Assembly: GCA_031278075.1 (NCBI GenBank)
Contig: JAITLE010000184.1
Span: forward strand, 1 to 6,869
Length of the DNA stretch: 6,869 nucleotides
Origin: Bifidobacteriaceae bacterium
GTDB taxonomy: Bacteria > Actinomycetota > Actinomycetes > Actinomycetales > WQXJ01
Direction: 5' to 3'
The notes under the pieces are model-generated. The model was not told where the DNA came from. It saw only the letters and a list, made by a program, of their open reading frames with translations, and did not search any database. This document shows positions 5,128-6,869 of this stretch, piece by piece; positions within the stretch are counted from its first letter, which is position 1, and the number at the start of each line of letters is the position of its first letter. A program made the position numbers and the translations under genes.

Positions 5128-5855
5128 CGAAGCGCGGACCGGGGGCTCGCCGCGCCGCCATCCCCTCGAGGATCAGCGACGAGGCGGCCCCCGGCCATCC
5201 GCAAGACGCGATCCGCCGCGGCGGCCTCCGCCGCGTCGTGAGTCACCCACAGGGCGCCGGTGCCCGCGCTGGTCAGCGCGCCGCGCACCACGCCGGCGAG
5301 TTCGACCCGGAGATCCGCGTCGAGCGCGGAGAGCGGCTCGTCGAGGAGCAACAAGCGCGGGCGCGGCGCCAGCGCCCGCGCCAACGCCACGCGCTGCGCC
5401 TCACCGCCGGAAAGCGTCGCCACATCGCGGTCCGCGTAACCGTCCAGGCCCACCAGCGCCAGCCATGCGTCGGCCGCCGCCCGCCGCGCGGTCCGCCCCA
5501 TGCCCGCCATGCGCAACCCAAAGGCCACGTTGGCGCCAACTGTCATGTGTGGGAACAACTGCCCGTCCTGGAACATCAGCCCAAAGCCGCGCCGATGCGT
5601 CGCGACTCCGGCCAGATCCGCGCCGTCCCAGCTGACGCTGCCGCCAGCCAGCGGCTCCAGGCCAGCGACGCCCCGCAGCAACGTGGACTTGCCGCACCCC
5701 GACGGCCCCAGCAGCGCCACCACCTCACCCGGCGCGACCTGCAACGACACCGCGTCCACCGCGCGCGCCGTCCCGTAGAGGATCGTCATCTCCTTGACTG
5801 TCAGAGCCCAAACGTGGGGCGAGGCTGGGGTGAGGCGGTCTGGGTGGTGCGGCAA
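5124..5855 (-). CDS. ABC importer ATPase, ThiQ-like
   Basis: Complete 243-residue nucleotide-binding subunit that powers the membrane permease encoded just upstream. All catalytic motifs are present: Walker A GPSGCGKST (50-58), Q-loop Gln96 in FQD, signature LSGGEAQ (148-154), Walker B LLLLDE (168-173), D-loop SALD (176-179) and the switch His206 in VTHD. It ends soon after the ABC fold and lacks the long C-terminal TOBE region of PotA/FbpC/MalK-type ATPases, so its size is nearer ThiQ. The start is TTG, with GGAG nine bases upstream, and lies just three bases past the permease stop, implying translational coupling. An internal ATG (residue 23) would cut into the first strand. The stop codon overlaps that of the convergent surface-protein gene. 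Substrate is inferred only: thiamine or ferric iron are the usual cargoes of this permease/ATPase type. Confidence 0.93.
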   Translation of the reverse strand: MPHHPDRLTPASPHVWALTVKEMTILYGTARAVDAVSLQVAPGEVVALLGPSGCGKSTLLRGVAGLEPLAGGSVSWDGADLAGVATHRRGFGLMFQDGQLFPHMTVGANVAFGLRMAGMGRTARRAAADAWLALVGLDGYADRDVATLSGGEAQRVALARALAPRPRLLLLDEPLSALDADLRVELAGVVRGALTSAGTGALWVTHDAAEAAAADRVLRMAGGRLVADPRGDGGAASPRSALR

Positions 5856-5858
5856 GGC

Positions 5859-6869
5859 TCAAATCTCCATTCCGGTGGTCGAATCGCGGCTTCGGGAGGC
5901 TTCGACGCACGCCATGGCGGCCACTGTGATCGCCGCGAGCAGCACCGCGGCGGCCGCCGCGGCGCCTAAGTTGCCAGCCCCGGGCCGCGCGAGCAGCTTA
6001 TAGATCGCGACCGGCAAAGTGGTCGTCTCGGGCCTGACCAGGAACGCGGTCGCCCCGAACTCGCCGACGGAGACCGCGAACGCGTACGCCGCCGCGACCG
6101 CCGCCGCGCGCCGCAGCACTGGCGCGTCCACCGCCGTCCACACCCGCCACGGCCGCGCCCCCAGCACCGCCGCGGCTTGCCGTTGACGGCCGTCGAGGGC
6201 GCGGAGCGGCGGCAACGCCGTCCGCACCACCAGTGGCAACGCCACAAGGGCCTGAGCCAGCGGGATCAGCCAGAACGATGTCCTCAGGTTGAGCGGCGCC
6301 CGGTTCAGCGTGATCAAGAACCCAAACCCGACGGTCACCGCCGACACGCCCAGCGGCGCCATGAGCGCGCCGTCGAACGCCTCCCGCGCCCACCGGCCCG
6401 CCCGCGACCGCGCCGGCCCCGTCAGGCTCACCGCCACGGCCAGCCCCAGCGCCACCGCGATCGCCCCAGCCAGCAGCGCGATCTGAACCGACCGTCCCGC
6501 CGCCTCGAGCAGCGAATACGGTTGCCCCGCGAGGCGCGGTTCGGCCAACGCCAGGTAGTGCACGATGCCGACCCCCCCGTCGACCCGCGCCGACAAGTAG
6601 AGCAGGTGGCCGAGCGGCAACCCGATCAGCGTGGCCGAGGCGGCGGTGACCAGGATGCTCGGCCAATCGGACCGCCAGGTGGCGGCCGGGAGCAGATATG
6701 CGGCCCGCCGACGGCTGCCCGTTTGTTTGAGGGCGCGCTCGCGGCCGCGCCGGGCGGCCGCCCCGAACCACAGGGCCAACGCCACCACCGCGAGCTGCGC
6801 CACCGATAAGACCGCAGCAGCGCGCAAATCGAGCAGTTGGGCGGTCTGGAGGTAGATCTCGGTCTCGAC
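5859..6869 (-). CDS. ABC permease, ThiP/FbpB type, 5' end missing
   Basis: The frame is open to the window edge, so 336 C-terminal residues are seen and the start lies outside. A TTG at 6827 should not be taken as the start, because the 14 upstream codons (VETEIYLQTAQLLD) continue the protein. The first visible helix (about 17-37) would close the first permease half. After a basic linker (RRGRERALKQTGSRRR), a second half follows with about six hydrophobic segments. These include SVQIALLAGAIAVALGLAVA (127-146), a helix before an NRAP loop, and AVSVGEFGATAFLV (265-278). An EAA-type coupling loop, QAAAVLGARPWRVW (231-244), should contact the ATPase. This fused two-half layout, with EFGAT in the late helix, is typical of ThiP and ferric-iron permeases. 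The binding-protein gene would be expected further upstream, outside the window. Substrate cannot be decided. Confidence 0.92.
   Translation of the reverse strand, partial: VETEIYLQTAQLLDLRAAAVLSVAQLAVVALALWFGAAARRGRERALKQTGSRRRAAYLLPAATWRSDWPSILVTAASATLIGLPLGHLLYLSARVDGGVGIVHYLALAEPRLAGQPYSLLEAAGRSVQIALLAGAIAVALGLAVAVSLTGPARSRAGRWAREAFDGALMAPLGVSAVTVGFGFLITLNRAPLNLRTSFWLIPLAQALVALPLVVRTALPPLRALDGRQRQAAAVLGARPWRVWTAVDAPVLRRAAAVAAAYAFAVSVGEFGATAFLVRPETTTLPVAIYKLLARPGAGNLGAAAAAAVLLAAITVAAMACVEASRSRDSTTGMEI
5865..5868 (-). promoter_or_regulatory. Shine-Dalgarno GGAG inside the permease gene end
   Basis: On the minus strand GGAG lies nine bases before the TTG at 5855-5853, within the last codons of the permease gene. 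It supports the TTG start and coupled translation. Confidence 0.55.

Noticed and set aside
5132..5155. GCGCGG/CCGCGC hairpin as a terminator after the surface-protein gene
   Set aside because: The stem is only six pairs with a 12-base loop, no T-run follows, and it lies inside the convergent ATPase gene.

Overview
The window is GC-rich (G and C dominate third codon positions). It uses TTG and GTG starts with clear Shine-Dalgarno sequences, and carries a sortase-type wall-anchored protein with an Arg-rich tail. Together these point to a high-GC Gram-positive bacterium (Actinomycetota). I cannot place it more precisely from sequence alone.

Layout. Positions 1-476 are non-coding and repetitive. 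A perfect 94-bp inverted repeat (1-94 and 383-476) encloses two diverged direct repeats (131-225 and 289-383), each holding a CTACACTTCTC-type hairpin. Positions 488-1354 (minus) encode a TIM-barrel sugar isomerase/dehydratase of the IolE/IolI inosose type, starting at a TTG with an AAGGAG ribosome site. A divergent intergenic region of about 650 bp (1355-2001) follows. From the isomerase side it holds a likely extended -10 overlapped by a perfect 12-bp palindrome, a tract of GGG runs on the minus strand, a 204-bp transposase-less insertion with 22-bp terminal inverted repeats and an 8-bp target duplication, a 13-bp dyad, and a potentially structured leader. Positions 2002-5127 (plus) encode a 1041-residue secreted surface protein: signal peptide, N-terminal domain, VWA domain with a complete MIDAS, four SpaA/Cna-B-like stalk domains, a Pro/Ser/Thr/Gly-rich wall-spanning segment and an MPVTG sorting signal. 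The last two genes (minus, 6869-5124) are a two-half ABC permease, cut off at the window edge, and its ATPase. They resemble the ThiP/ThiQ and ferric-iron importers.

How the genes relate. The permease and ATPase form a tightly coupled operon whose binding-protein gene would be expected beyond the right edge. The ATPase gene and the surface-protein gene converge and overlap tail to tail by four bases. The isomerase and surface-protein genes are divergent and separated by the mobile insertion. No shared pathway links the three units. The most noteworthy signals are the small insertion, the minus-strand G-run tract, the arm-and-hairpin repeat at the left edge, and the stalk domains with visible isopeptide-type Lys/Glu/Asn triads, one of them lacking its Glu. 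I do not see a complete novel multi-gene system here.
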